Positions 9,203 to 17,206 of a DNA stretch of 37,230 nucleotides are shown in pieces. The notes under the pieces were generated by a model, which did not search any database, was not told the origin of the DNA, and saw only the letters and a program-made list of their open reading frames with translations. The position numbers were made by a program, and so were the translations under genes. Within the stretch, counting starts at the first letter, position 1; every line of letters begins with the position of its first letter. The stretch is from Kiritimatiellia bacterium (GTDB lineage: Bacteria; Verrucomicrobiota; Kiritimatiellia; JAFGHX01). Location: the NCBI GenBank assembly GCA_016929905.1, contig JAFGHX010000200.1:1-37230 (forward strand), in the 5' to 3' direction.

Positions 9203-9231
9203 TTGACATTTTCAATGATTCAGAATATCTT
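9203..9231 (+). promoter_or_regulatory. Sigma70-type promoter of the ESCRT-like operon
   Basis: TTGACA at 9203-9208 and TATCTT at 9226-9231 are separated by 17 bases, inside a strikingly AT-rich stretch (about 9160-9250) in otherwise GC-rich DNA. The perfect 8-bp palindrome AGATATCT at 9194-9201 touches the -35 box, and a related AATATCT overlaps the -10. These are candidate operators for the HTH proteins encoded just downstream. The RBS AGGAGG follows at about 9250. Confidence 0.68.
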
Positions 9232-9262
9232 AGCATAAACATAGAGAACAGGAGGCAAATCA

Positions 9263-9523
9263 ATGGAATCGTTCACTGTCCTTCGCCAAGCAGTTGATAG
9301 GGTTGGGGCAAAATCCGTGGCCTCGAACCTCGGGGTATCCCATTCGCTGGTGTACAAATGGTGCCAGCCGAAAGGGGCGTCAGAGGCCGGTGGGGTGCAC
9401 AACCCGCTGGACAGGGTTTCGCAGGTGTTCGCGTGCGAGACGACAGCCCCGAAGCGGAACGGCCGCTCGGCACGGGTGCCGGGCAACTCGTTTTCCCGCT
9501 GCCGCAGGGCGGCCATCCTTTGA
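9263..9523 (+). CDS. Small HTH (Cro/YdaS-type) regulator, C-terminus possibly frameshifted
   Basis: An 86-residue protein. Residues 1-34 form a short HTH: VLRQAVDRVGAKSVASNLG, then SHSLVYKW as recognition helix. This resembles small phage-type regulators found in Verrucomicrobia and delta-proteobacteria, which continue with a GARNPLDRV block and an acidic ...W.C..AGG.FV tail. Here HNPLDRV is present (residues 46-52). The last third is basic and unlike that tail. The +1 frame from about 9425 instead reads VRDDSPEAERP...GAGQLVFPLP, which looks closer, so a frameshift is possible. It is first in the plus-strand run, with an AGGAGG RBS, and probably autoregulates the promoter at 9203. The family is recognised by pattern only. 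Confidence 0.62.
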   Translation: MESFTVLRQAVDRVGAKSVASNLGVSHSLVYKWCQPKGASEAGGVHNPLDRVSQVFACETTAPKRNGRSARVPGNSFSRCRRAAIL

Positions 9524-9538
9524 GGGGGGGAATCCACC

Positions 9539-9889
9539 ATGAGTCCTGACAAAAAATACCTCTCATTGGAGGAGGTCGCAGAGCTGCTGGGGGTGAATTA
9601 CCAGCTTATCTACCGTCTGGCGCGGTCGGGTGAGCTGCCGGCCGTACGGCTCGGCCGGGTCTACCGGGTCGCGGAATCGGACTTGGATGCGTATCTCGAG
9701 AAGAGCAAGACCTCCTCATCGGTCGCCCGGCCCGCGGGCACCTGTGCGGCCTGCGGCAAGACATACAGGAGCGAGCAGGCGCTCGGAGAATCCTGCGCCG
9801 AGTGCGGCGCCCCCATCTGCGTCGACTGCTGGAAACGGCTGGGCGTGCGCTTCTGTCGCGAGCACCAGCCGGCCGCGAACGACGCTTGA
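9539..9889 (+). CDS. Excisionase/MerR-type HTH regulator with zinc finger
   Basis: A 116-residue protein. Residues 6-55 are a winged HTH of the excisionase (TIGR01764) kind: LSLEEVAELLGVNYQLIYRL, GELPAVRLGR, YRVAESDLDAYL. Residues 69-109 form a treble-clef-like zinc finger with Cys at 69, 72, 86, 89, 94, 97 and 106 and His at 109 (CREH). The finger spacing closely matches the N-terminus of the ESCRT-III-like protein at 16181, which suggests a shared binding partner. It begins 15 bases after the first HTH gene and is in the same operon. A transcriptional regulator that responds through its finger is the natural reading; which signal is unknown. Confidence 0.78.
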   Translation: MSPDKKYLSLEEVAELLGVNYQLIYRLARSGELPAVRLGRVYRVAESDLDAYLEKSKTSSSVARPAGTCAACGKTYRSEQALGESCAECGAPICVDCWKRLGVRFCREHQPAANDA

Positions 9890-9984
9890 GGCTTTACTAA
9901 CCGGAAGGATTTTGAGACCATGCCACGCTTGCATGTCATGGCGTTCCGACACCGAAACCGCGCAGAACGTGAAGGAGGCGACCC

Positions 9985-11757
9985 ATGGGATTCTTCTCAG
10001 ACAGATGCCAGGCCTTGATCGACAAAGAGACGGGGCGCGCGCTCAGCGGCGACGCGCTGTTCGAAGCCATGAAGGACCGCAAGTGGCCCCGCTGCGGCTA
10101 CCGGGTAAAGAAGGCGGCCCGCGGCTGCAGCAAGTGCGGAGCGCTCGCGCCCGGCGGCTGGTCGAAGTGCCCGAAGTGCGGCAAATGGGTGGGCAACGAG
10201 TCGCACTTCTGCTGGAACTGCCGCGCCGCCCTGCGCCCCGAGGATCAGACGGCTATCCTGGACGGCGTGTGGCAAAAGCCCGTTGGCGCCCTGGCCAAGC
10301 GGCTGGATGTGGGCGACGTCAAGGAGCTGCTGCACCGCAAGCACAAGATCTTCGTCGGGGAGGGGTCCATCGCCATCCTCCTGAAGGGCGGCCGGTTCAA
10401 GGATTCGCTCAACCCGGGCACCCACACCCTCGACAGTCTCGGCACCCGCATCAACAACTGGGGCGACCCGCCGCCGGAGAGCGTCGTCCTCGTCGATTCG
10501 GGTGACCTCGTCCTGCCGGTGCGCGTCGACGACATCCTCTCCTCGGAAGACATTCCCGTGGAATTGTACACCGAGGTCCACATTCGTGTCGCACCGAACG
10601 ACGACGCCGCCCACGCGTTCATGGCCAACGTGATGAAGGATGCGCGCGAGCTGAGCTACGACGATTTCGTCGCCAGGCTGAAATCCGAAATCCGCTATGC
10701 GGTCAGCAATATCACCAACACCAGCACCGTGGAGGACCTCTTCAAGGATCCCGAGCGGCGGCTCCACATCGAGGATGAGCTGCAGCAGGTCGTCAAACGC
10801 AGCGAGGAGGAGTACGGGTTCGAGCTGGTCCGCGTCTCTTCCGCCGAGTTCACCGGCCGCGCCTACGAGGAACTGCGCGCCCGCAACGGCGAAATCGAGC
10901 TGAAACGGCGCCACATCGAGTTCGACCAGCGCCTGCGCAACATGCTCCAGAAGGAACAGATGGACCAGTTCAAGAGCGAGCGGGACATGGAAGAGTGGCT
11001 CGCGCAGATGGCCATGGAAAAGGACGTGGCCGCCGAACACCGCGACCACGAAATGGCGCTCATGCGGCAGGCGCTGCGCCACGAGATAAGCGACAAGGAA
11101 GTGCTCCACCAGATGGACACGGAGCTCCGCGCCCTCAACCACGACCTGGCCAAGACCGAAATCGTCTGGGGCAAGGAGACGAAGGAGCTGATGCACACGC
11201 TCGCGCTCGAGGCCAAGGCCAGGCAACAGGGGCGCGAGCAGGCCGTGGCGGACGCCGACGCCGAGGTCACGATCCGCGGAAGGCGGCACGGCGAGGAGTT
11301 CAAGGAAGCCACCGACTGGGCGGATCTCGCCGCCAAAGAAGACCACCGCGAGCAGGATATCGAGGACCGCAAGGCCGACAGGGAGATGCGCGTGCTCGCA
11401 AAGAAGGCGGAACTGTTCGACGGCGTCAAGACCGAGGCGCTCCTCGCGCTCGTCGAGGACGAGACCACGCAGAAAGCCATGATCGAGTTGAACAGGCAAA
11501 AAGTCCAGGCCGGGCAGTCCGCGGACGTGATCCTCGCCATGGCCGCCGAAAAATCGCCGGCCGTCGCCCAAGCGCTCCTGAACAAGACGGGCATGGAAAA
11601 GGAACAGCTCGAGAAGTTCCTGGCCGACTACAAGACCCTGTTCAAGGATATGCGCGAGCACGACGAACGCATCTTCAACAAGGCGATGGAGACCACAACC
11701 GAGGCGGCGAAGCATCCGCCCTCCAACACGACCACCAGCACAAACATCGTGAAGTAG
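9985..11757 (+). CDS. Zinc-ribbon SPFH (band 7/flotillin-like) protein with long coiled coil
   Basis: A 590-residue protein with no N-terminal membrane helix. Residues 37-79 carry two zinc ribbons (Cys 37, 48, 51, 62, 65, 76, 79). Residues about 110-300 look like an SPFH/band 7 domain: GEGSIAILLKGGRF, LNPGTHTL, VDDILSSEDIPVELYTEV, and EYGFELVRVSSAEF at its end. A very charged coiled coil of about 180 residues follows, then a helical tail ending in a Thr/Ser-rich stretch. SPFH proteins form large membrane-bound cages or scaffolds, and in bacteria they are well-known partners of PspA, itself an ESCRT-III superfamily member. The strong RBS GAAGGAGG fixes ATG 9985. In this operon it is probably the membrane platform for the ESCRT-like proteins. 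That is inference. Confidence 0.8.
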   Translation: MGFFSDRCQALIDKETGRALSGDALFEAMKDRKWPRCGYRVKKAARGCSKCGALAPGGWSKCPKCGKWVGNESHFCWNCRAALRPEDQTAILDGVWQKPVGALAKRLDVGDVKELLHRKHKIFVGEGSIAILLKGGRFKDSLNPGTHTLDSLGTRINNWGDPPPESVVLVDSGDLVLPVRVDDILSSEDIPVELYTEVHIRVAPNDDAAHAFMANVMKDARELSYDDFVARLKSEIRYAVSNITNTSTVEDLFKDPERRLHIEDELQQVVKRSEEEYGFELVRVSSAEFTGRAYEELRARNGEIELKRRHIEFDQRLRNMLQKEQMDQFKSERDMEEWLAQMAMEKDVAAEHRDHEMALMRQALRHEISDKEVLHQMDTELRALNHDLAKTEIVWGKETKELMHTLALEAKARQQGREQAVADADAEVTIRGRRHGEEFKEATDWADLAAKEDHREQDIEDRKADREMRVLAKKAELFDGVKTEALLALVEDETTQKAMIELNRQKVQAGQSADVILAMAAEKSPAVAQALLNKTGMEKEQLEKFLADYKTLFKDMREHDERIFNKAMETTTEAAKHPPSNTTTSTNIVK

Positions 11758-11788
11758 GCCGCAGGGTTCAAAGGAAAGCAGCGCGACG

Positions 11789-13702
11789 ATGAAGGCGTCC
11801 TCTCCCAATTGCCCGCAGTGCGAGTGGCCGGTGGAACCGGGCGCCCACTTCTGCGCCAACTGCCTCCACACCCTCGACTCCCGCCCCGAGAACAAGGCGA
11901 ACCCGCCCCCGCAGACGACGGAGCCGGCGCGGGTGGCGCAAGCCGAACCCGCGGAACCGCCGCGCGCGGCGGCGGGGCCGGGCCGCAACTGTCCGCACTG
12001 CGGCTTTCCGGCCGATGCAGAAGCGCGGTTCTGCGACAACTGCCTGAAGGAGATTCGGGGGCCGGACGCGCCGCAGACGAAGACCTCGCCGGCCGCAGGC
12101 CAGGCCCCTGCCCCCCCTCCCCTGCCCGGCTTCGGACGGGAACCGGAGTTCGGCGGACCGGTCGCGGCCCCCCAACAAGTCGTCAGGACCGAACAGATCA
12201 TTCGGACGGAAGCACCGCGCTCGCAGGCCGAGCACGTGCGCCAGCGAATCGTCGCGCGCAACGTAAACGGCCAATTCAGAGTGGCCCCCCTCGAGGATTC
12301 GCCCGTGTACGAGCGCCGGCCGATGCCGGCCGACCGGCCGGCCGGTGCGGGCCCGACCACGGCCCCGCCGCGCACCGCCATGACCCCCGCCCCCCGCAAA
12401 CCGGACCCGATCACGCACGGACCGGAACCGGACGAGGCGTCTGCCGACGCCTGCGACTTCCACATCGAGTACAACAACGCCCGAATCTTCCTCAAAGGGT
12501 CCCGGTCCAGCTTCAATTTCCGCCTCAAGCCGACGAGTTCGGCCTGCCGGCGTTGCGCCGATATGCAAATGGAACTGCAGATCGGCGCCGCTGAAATCCC
12601 GCCTGAACCCGTGTACCCGTTCACCAGGCCAGAGCCACGCGAGATCGATTTCGCCTTCAAACCCGAAGAAGACGGCATCGATATCCCTGCCAAACTCTTC
12701 TTCCGCTACACCCGGGACGGCCGCCGCACGCAGTATCTGGGCCGGCTCCTCTGGGACTGCTACCCGCAGTCCGAATCGGCACAGGCCATCAACGTCAAGA
12801 TCGACGAACTCAATCTCGTCGGCGACCGCGCGTCGCGCCAGAACGTCGAACTGCTCAAGGGCCTCGACGCCAAGACCCCGGAATCGCGAGCCGACCAGCT
12901 CCGCGGGCTCAAGCTCGTGCCCGTCTGGGCGCCGCTCCCGCTCGTGCTCGTGCCGTGCGACGACGTCGCCGCCCGCGAGTCGCATCTCGCCCCCCCGCCC
13001 GCCAGAGCTCAACGGCAACGGCTCACCCTGGCCGGCAACGACCTGCGCGTGCACCTGCTGAGCGACACCAAACTCACACTCGGCCGGAACCGGGGATGCG
13101 ATCTGGTCACGCGCGTCTGCGGGCCCGATGCGCGCGCCGACAAGAAGAGCAATGAGAAACTCTCCCGATACCACTGCGAAATCGGACTCGAAGGCGAACG
13201 GTGCTGGGTCACCGACGAAGCCTACGACCCCGAAAAGAAGGTGCGAAGACCCAGTTCGTTCGGCGTGTGGGTCAACAAGACGCGTGTGCCGCGGGGACAA
13301 AGCTCCGCCCTGCTCCCCAATACGCACGGGACCGTCGCCCTGGCCGGCGAAGACGAGAACGACCCCCAGGCCTTTACGTTCCAGAGCTACCTGTGGGCCT
13401 GCGACAGCGCACAGCGGCAGAAATGCCGCCTGCCGGCTCAGCCGTGCCCGGCAGACGCGCCCGGCTGCCTGATCCTGCACCGCTGCGACGGGCTCCGACA
13501 GCAGGAAATCTTCGTGGTGATATGGCGGTGCTGCCCCATGGCTCTCGTGCACGAGTCGTTCGGCGACGTGGTCCTCTGCCGCAGCCGGCAGGCGTTCGCG
13601 TGCAAGCAGAAGGAAACCGACTCCTGGCTCACGCCGGGCGAAACCGTGCAGATGGGCAGCAACGACATGCGTGTGGAGACCTATCAACAGGTGGGGCTGT
13701 AG
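11789..13702 (+). CDS. Zinc-ribbon FHA-domain protein
   Basis: A 637-residue soluble protein. Two zinc ribbons open it (Cys 8, 11, 22, 25 and Cys 68, 71, 82, 85), followed by a long Pro/Ala-rich linker. A beta-rich domain of unknown type covers about 221-380. An FHA domain covers about 411-531, with the diagnostic LGRNRGCDL (Gly432-Arg433), LSRYHCEI (Ser459, His462) and the FGVWVNKT turn (Asn496). A Cys-rich C-terminal domain of about 100 residues ends it. FHA domains bind phosphothreonine peptides, so this is the likely reader of the three Ser/Thr kinases encoded at 19961-25525. It lies 31 bases after the SPFH gene and 24 bases before the lipoprotein gene. Confidence 0.85.
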   Translation: MKASSPNCPQCEWPVEPGAHFCANCLHTLDSRPENKANPPPQTTEPARVAQAEPAEPPRAAAGPGRNCPHCGFPADAEARFCDNCLKEIRGPDAPQTKTSPAAGQAPAPPPLPGFGREPEFGGPVAAPQQVVRTEQIIRTEAPRSQAEHVRQRIVARNVNGQFRVAPLEDSPVYERRPMPADRPAGAGPTTAPPRTAMTPAPRKPDPITHGPEPDEASADACDFHIEYNNARIFLKGSRSSFNFRLKPTSSACRRCADMQMELQIGAAEIPPEPVYPFTRPEPREIDFAFKPEEDGIDIPAKLFFRYTRDGRRTQYLGRLLWDCYPQSESAQAINVKIDELNLVGDRASRQNVELLKGLDAKTPESRADQLRGLKLVPVWAPLPLVLVPCDDVAARESHLAPPPARAQRQRLTLAGNDLRVHLLSDTKLTLGRNRGCDLVTRVCGPDARADKKSNEKLSRYHCEIGLEGERCWVTDEAYDPEKKVRRPSSFGVWVNKTRVPRGQSSALLPNTHGTVALAGEDENDPQAFTFQSYLWACDSAQRQKCRLPAQPCPADAPGCLILHRCDGLRQQEIFVVIWRCCPMALVHESFGDVVLCRSRQAFACKQKETDSWLTPGETVQMGSNDMRVETYQQVGL

Positions 13703-13726
13703 CCCCGGGAAAGGGAAGGAGACGAC

Positions 13727-14599
13727 ATGAACGGATGCACGATTCTCAAGACGGCTGTCGCGGCAAGCCTCGCCGCCGCCTGCGTGGGATGCGTCAAGCC
13801 CGGCCCGCTGCCGCAACCGGAGCCGCGCACGGCCATCACGCAACTGCCCGAGATGCCGGCGGAAATGAACGGCCAACTCCTCACGTTCGGAAAACTGCGG
13901 ACCGTCATCCTGCCGCGGGAGACCATCGTGATGCGCGACGGCCGCACGGTACAGGCGGACGAGATCGGCCAGGCCTTGCAGGAGGAGTTCGCCCGGCGCG
14001 ATTTCCGCATGTTCGTCGGGCCGCCCCCCGCGAAGGGAAGCGTGGCCGAGCTCTCGCGCAAGACCCAGGCGCAACTGGTCGTCGCGCTCGACGCCACGAG
14101 CAAGTTCGTCAACTCGACCGGCCGATTCTCCAAGTTCCGCGCCCAAGCCGACGTGAAAGCCGTCCGCGGCCGGGACGGCACGCTCTTGGCCGCCTCGCGC
14201 GTCGAAAAAATGGGCCCGCGCCACCAGGATGACGAGCGCGCGGGCCGGCTCGCGCTCAGCAGCCTGTCCGAAGCCCTCTGCGCCGAGCTCATCGAGAAGC
14301 TCTACCAGAAGAGCGACGACCTGCTCTGGGCCGGGCTGGTCATCAACAACGTCCGATCCATGCAGGACGCGCTCGGCATTCAAAACAAGCTGGAGAGCCA
14401 GCCCGCGGTCAGCTATGTCGAACTGCTCGAATGGGACAAAGAGACGAAGACGGCGACCTACGAGGTCATCTACGGGCTCAAACACGAGTCCGACATCGCC
14501 GCGCTCGTCACGCAGCATATCGGCATCAAGACCCAAATGTCCCATTACACGCCCGGCACCGTCGAGGCGCTCAAGAAACGGATGCTGCACTTCAAGTAG
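13727..14599 (+). CDS. Exported lipoprotein, unknown family
   Basis: A 290-residue protein with a lipoprotein signal (hydrophobic AVAASLAAACVGC; the Cys near residue 22 would be acylated). Two alpha/beta halves follow. In the first, MRDGRTVQADEIGQALQEEF, LVVALDAT and a helix SSLSEALCAELIEKLYQKS resemble the general plan of LpoB/CsgG-type outer-membrane lipoproteins. The second (WAGLVINNV, YVELLEWDKETKTATYEVIY) looks like a FlgT- or secretin-type small domain. I cannot name the family. The RBS AAGGAG is well placed before ATG 13727. It is one of three envelope proteins in a row here and would tie the cytoplasmic module to the outer membrane. Confidence 0.68.
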   Translation: MNGCTILKTAVAASLAAACVGCVKPGPLPQPEPRTAITQLPEMPAEMNGQLLTFGKLRTVILPRETIVMRDGRTVQADEIGQALQEEFARRDFRMFVGPPPAKGSVAELSRKTQAQLVVALDATSKFVNSTGRFSKFRAQADVKAVRGRDGTLLAASRVEKMGPRHQDDERAGRLALSSLSEALCAELIEKLYQKSDDLLWAGLVINNVRSMQDALGIQNKLESQPAVSYVELLEWDKETKTATYEVIYGLKHESDIAALVTQHIGIKTQMSHYTPGTVEALKKRMLHFK

Positions 14600-14654
14600 G
14601 GGTCAGGCACGGATCGACACAGACGGGGACTCTCTTACAGAGGAGGAAAGGACG

Positions 14655-15350
14655 ATGCAGAAGCAGACAGGTAGACTGATCGCGGTCCTGACGACAATCG
14701 TTCTCCTGGCCGGGCCGGCCCTGGCCGCCATCTCCGCGCCCAAGGGCGGAATCGTCGAACGCAACATCGACCTGGCGGCCGAGAACGCGTTCGACACCTG
14801 GATCGAAAGCCTGCAGAAGGCGCCGCACACCGAGGAAGTCCAGTATATCGGCATCCTCCCGCTCGCCGGCGACAATCGCGATTTCACCGCGCTGCTGGCG
14901 GAGAAGCTGACACAACTGAAACGGTTCCACGTCGTCATCCTCAGCGGCAAGGAATGGATGGCCATCGAGGACGAACTGGCCCGCACGGATCCCGATGCCG
15001 GGTTCGGCGACATCATGGACAAGGCCTCCATCAAGTGGAAGGAACTGCGCGACTCCTTCACGCTGCCCGAAACCGCGAAAGGGGCCGACGCCATCCTGCT
15101 CGGCCGCATCCGGAGCACCGACGGCGACTGGCTCCGCGCCCGAATCCGGTTCACGCTGCACCTGGCCAAGGTCGATACGCGCACCCAGATCGCCGGCGGC
15201 ATCGCCGAAGGCGAATCGGTCATGGCCGTGAAAGACCTGCTGATCTACTACAAGGTCGCGCTCGCGCTCGCCGTCGTCGCGCTGATCGTGCTGCTCATCG
15301 TGCTGGGCTTTCTCAGGTCGATCGCCAAGAAGATGGCTCGCCCGCGGTGA
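14655..15350 (+). CDS. Exported bitopic protein, CsgG/FlgO-like domain plus C-terminal TM
   Basis: A 231-residue protein. A signal peptide (residues 1-25, ending ALA) precedes a periplasmic alpha/beta domain (about 55-190), with VQYIGILPLAG, FTALLAEKLTQLKRFHVVI, GADAILLGRI, and strands carrying a repeated modulo-two pattern. A C-terminal membrane helix (VALALAVVALIVLLIVLGFL) ends in a basic tail. The topology implies a periplasmic domain anchored in the inner membrane. The elements match those of the 8194-9039 product, so the two may be distant paralogs flanking the SPFH-FHA block. The start at 14655 has RBS GGAGGAAAGG. The biochemical role is unknown. Confidence 0.66.
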   Translation: MQKQTGRLIAVLTTIVLLAGPALAAISAPKGGIVERNIDLAAENAFDTWIESLQKAPHTEEVQYIGILPLAGDNRDFTALLAEKLTQLKRFHVVILSGKEWMAIEDELARTDPDAGFGDIMDKASIKWKELRDSFTLPETAKGADAILLGRIRSTDGDWLRARIRFTLHLAKVDTRTQIAGGIAEGESVMAVKDLLIYYKVALALAVVALIVLLIVLGFLRSIAKKMARPR

Positions 15351-15363
15351 GCGGCGGGGCCGA

Positions 15364-15432
15364 CACGGACAGATACACGGACTGACACGGACTGACACGG
15401 ACACACACGGACGAACACGGACTGACCGACGG
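15364..15432. repeat. 10-bp-period repeat (CACGGAC family), six units
   Basis: CACGGAC occurs at 15364, 15376, 15386, 15396, 15406 and 15416, with spacings of 12, 10, 10, 10 and 10 bases, followed by a degenerate copy. The array fills the gap between the bitopic protein and the outer-membrane barrel within the operon. It is the reverse-complement orientation of the repeats at 8164 and 21291. One helical turn per unit would place each copy on the same DNA face. Confidence 0.88.
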
Positions 15433-15450
15433 AAGAGGGAGGGAAGATCT

Positions 15451-16134
15451 ATGAAACAGATCGGAGCACTGCTCGCTGCGGCCGCCATGTTGGTGAGTTG
15501 GGCACAGGATGGGACAGCCGCGTCATCCTCATTCGGGTTCCGCGCCGCGGTCGCGTCCTGGCGCGAAAGCGATCTGTACGGCGGCAGCGAGAGCGAGAAC
15601 GGCACGATGTTCGGGCCGACATTCCTGTTCCGGCTCGGCGACGACGAGAACGTGGCCGTCGGAGTCGACGGGCTCTACGGCCAGATGGGGGCCCTCGACC
15701 GCGCGGACGCGGAAGTCATGCTGTTCTACTACGTGGCGCCGCTGTTCGGCGTGTTCGCCGATTTCCGGTACATGTGGGGCGACTACGACGCCTCCGCCGA
15801 CCCCGACATCGGCGAGAAGGTGACGACCACCGTCGCGGGGTTCGGCGGCGGCGTCACCGTCGACGCTCCGTTGGGCGACAGCCCCCTGTTTGTCTTCGCC
15901 AATACGCGCTTCGTTCCCGTCAGAGTCTCGACCGACGTCGAAGACGCGTCCGGCGCCGGGTTCCTCTGGGCCTACGAAGCGGGCCTGGCCTATGCGGCCG
16001 AAGTGGCCACCGGCGCCGGCGACTCCTGCATCTACGCCGCCGGCGGCTACCGCTACCACCAGATGAAGGGCAGCGATTTCGACGAGACGATGAGCATGCC
16101 GTTCGTGGAGGCCGGTTTCAAACAGGAGTTCTGA
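15451..16134 (+). CDS. Small outer-membrane beta-barrel protein
   Basis: A 227-residue protein with a signal peptide (residues 1-24, ending GTAA). Alternating amphipathic strands follow (FGFRAAVASWRES, VAVGVDGLYGQM, VMLFYYVAPLFGVFADFRYM, VAGFGGGVTVDA, FVFANTRFVPVRV), and the protein ends in Phe, the usual outer-membrane sorting signal. An eight- to ten-stranded barrel like OmpA/OmpW or opacity proteins is likely. It sits after the period-10 repeat and before the ESCRT-III-like genes, with RBS GAGGGAGGGAAG. With the lipoprotein and bitopic protein it completes an inner- to outer-membrane set. No enzymatic motif is seen. Confidence 0.78.
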   Translation: MKQIGALLAAAAMLVSWAQDGTAASSSFGFRAAVASWRESDLYGGSESENGTMFGPTFLFRLGDDENVAVGVDGLYGQMGALDRADAEVMLFYYVAPLFGVFADFRYMWGDYDASADPDIGEKVTTTVAGFGGGVTVDAPLGDSPLFVFANTRFVPVRVSTDVEDASGAGFLWAYEAGLAYAAEVATGAGDSCIYAAGGYRYHQMKGSDFDETMSMPFVEAGFKQEF

Positions 16135-16180
16135 CCCGTGCCTGAACTCGCGCGCGAGTTCGGAAGAAGATCAGATTCGC

Positions 16181-17149
16181 ATGGAAAACTGCACCATTTG
16201 CGGGAAAGACCTGCCGAACCGCTATGCCGTCGCCGGGCGTTGTGAGGAAGCCGGTTGCAATTGCGCGTTCTGTTCCCTACACTGGCGGCGTAGCAACCAT
16301 CGCTGCAGGGAACATGGCTACCAGGAAGCGGCCTCGGACCGCGTCTCCTCGCCCGTGCCGCACGCCGGCGCCGAGCCCGAGCATGAGTCCGAGCGCGAAA
16401 CGGAACAGAGGAAAGAAACCATGACGGAACCCGAAGACAAGTCGGCCGCCCCGCCACAGCCGGCGGGGCAGGCGGTAAGCGCCGCCAACGCCAAGAGTGC
16501 CATGAAGGAGGCCCTGCGGCTGGTGAAGAAAATGGGGATTGGCGCCGCCTCGCTGCTGAAGCGACTCAAGAAAGACCGCTCGCCGCAGGCCATGCTCAAT
16601 ACCCTCGAAGAATCCGTGGGCACGAACCGCCAGCAGCGGGAGGAGGCCTCCGCCAGGGTTGAGCGGCTCTTCAGGGAAATCGCCGAGAAGAAGAAGGCGT
16701 TCGCCGCCGCGCCTAAGGCCCGGCAACGCATCCTCGAGAAAGAGCTCAGAAGCCGGCTGGCCGAGTATAAGGCGGCTGAACGGCAGCTCGACGTCTATCT
16801 CGAAAACGAACGCGTCCTGTCCACGGTCAAAGGCCGGCTCGGCGAAATCATGGCCTACGGCATGCGCGGTATCTCCGAAATCGCCATCGACGATATCACC
16901 GACGAGATCGAGGACAAAGTCGCGGAGGCCGAAGCCGTCGCCGACGCCACGCGCGACCTCGAAAAGGCCGGCCGGCGCCGGGAACGCGAGTCGGACAAAG
17001 AGGACCTCTGGGCGGAACTGGGCGAGTTCGACGGCGAAGCCGCGGCCTCCTCGCTCGATAAGGAACTCGCGGGCTTCGATGCGGAGGAGACACCGAAGCG
17101 TAAGGAACCCAAGACTCCGGCCGAACCCGAAAAGGAGAGCACGGACTGA
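16181..17149 (+). CDS. ESCRT-III/Snf7-like protein with N-terminal zinc finger
   Basis: A 322-residue protein. Residues 4-45 are a zinc finger (Cys 4, 7, 21, 26, 28, 31, 42; His 34, 40, 45) like that of the regulator at 9539. An acidic, Pro-rich linker runs to about 100. Residues about 105-300 have the ESCRT-III layout: a basic first helix (KSAMKEALRLVKKMG), a long charged hairpin (about 145-205), then the late acidic helices IDDITDEIEDKVAEAEAV (236-253) and EDLWAELGEF (274-283). In position and character these resemble the Snf7/CHMP4 stretches before the C-terminal tail. ESCRT-III proteins polymerise on membranes and are remodelled by Vps4, and a Vps4-like gene follows two genes later. The RBS is weak. 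It could instead be an unrelated coiled coil; structure prediction would settle this. Confidence 0.68.
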   Translation: MENCTICGKDLPNRYAVAGRCEEAGCNCAFCSLHWRRSNHRCREHGYQEAASDRVSSPVPHAGAEPEHESERETEQRKETMTEPEDKSAAPPQPAGQAVSAANAKSAMKEALRLVKKMGIGAASLLKRLKKDRSPQAMLNTLEESVGTNRQQREEASARVERLFREIAEKKKAFAAAPKARQRILEKELRSRLAEYKAAERQLDVYLENERVLSTVKGRLGEIMAYGMRGISEIAIDDITDEIEDKVAEAEAVADATRDLEKAGRRRERESDKEDLWAELGEFDGEAAASSLDKELAGFDAEETPKRKEPKTPAEPEKESTD

Positions 17150-17206
17150 CCCGCGACGGGGCGCCCGCGTGCCGCGCACATCACTTAACCGCAAAGGAGC
17201 AGAACT

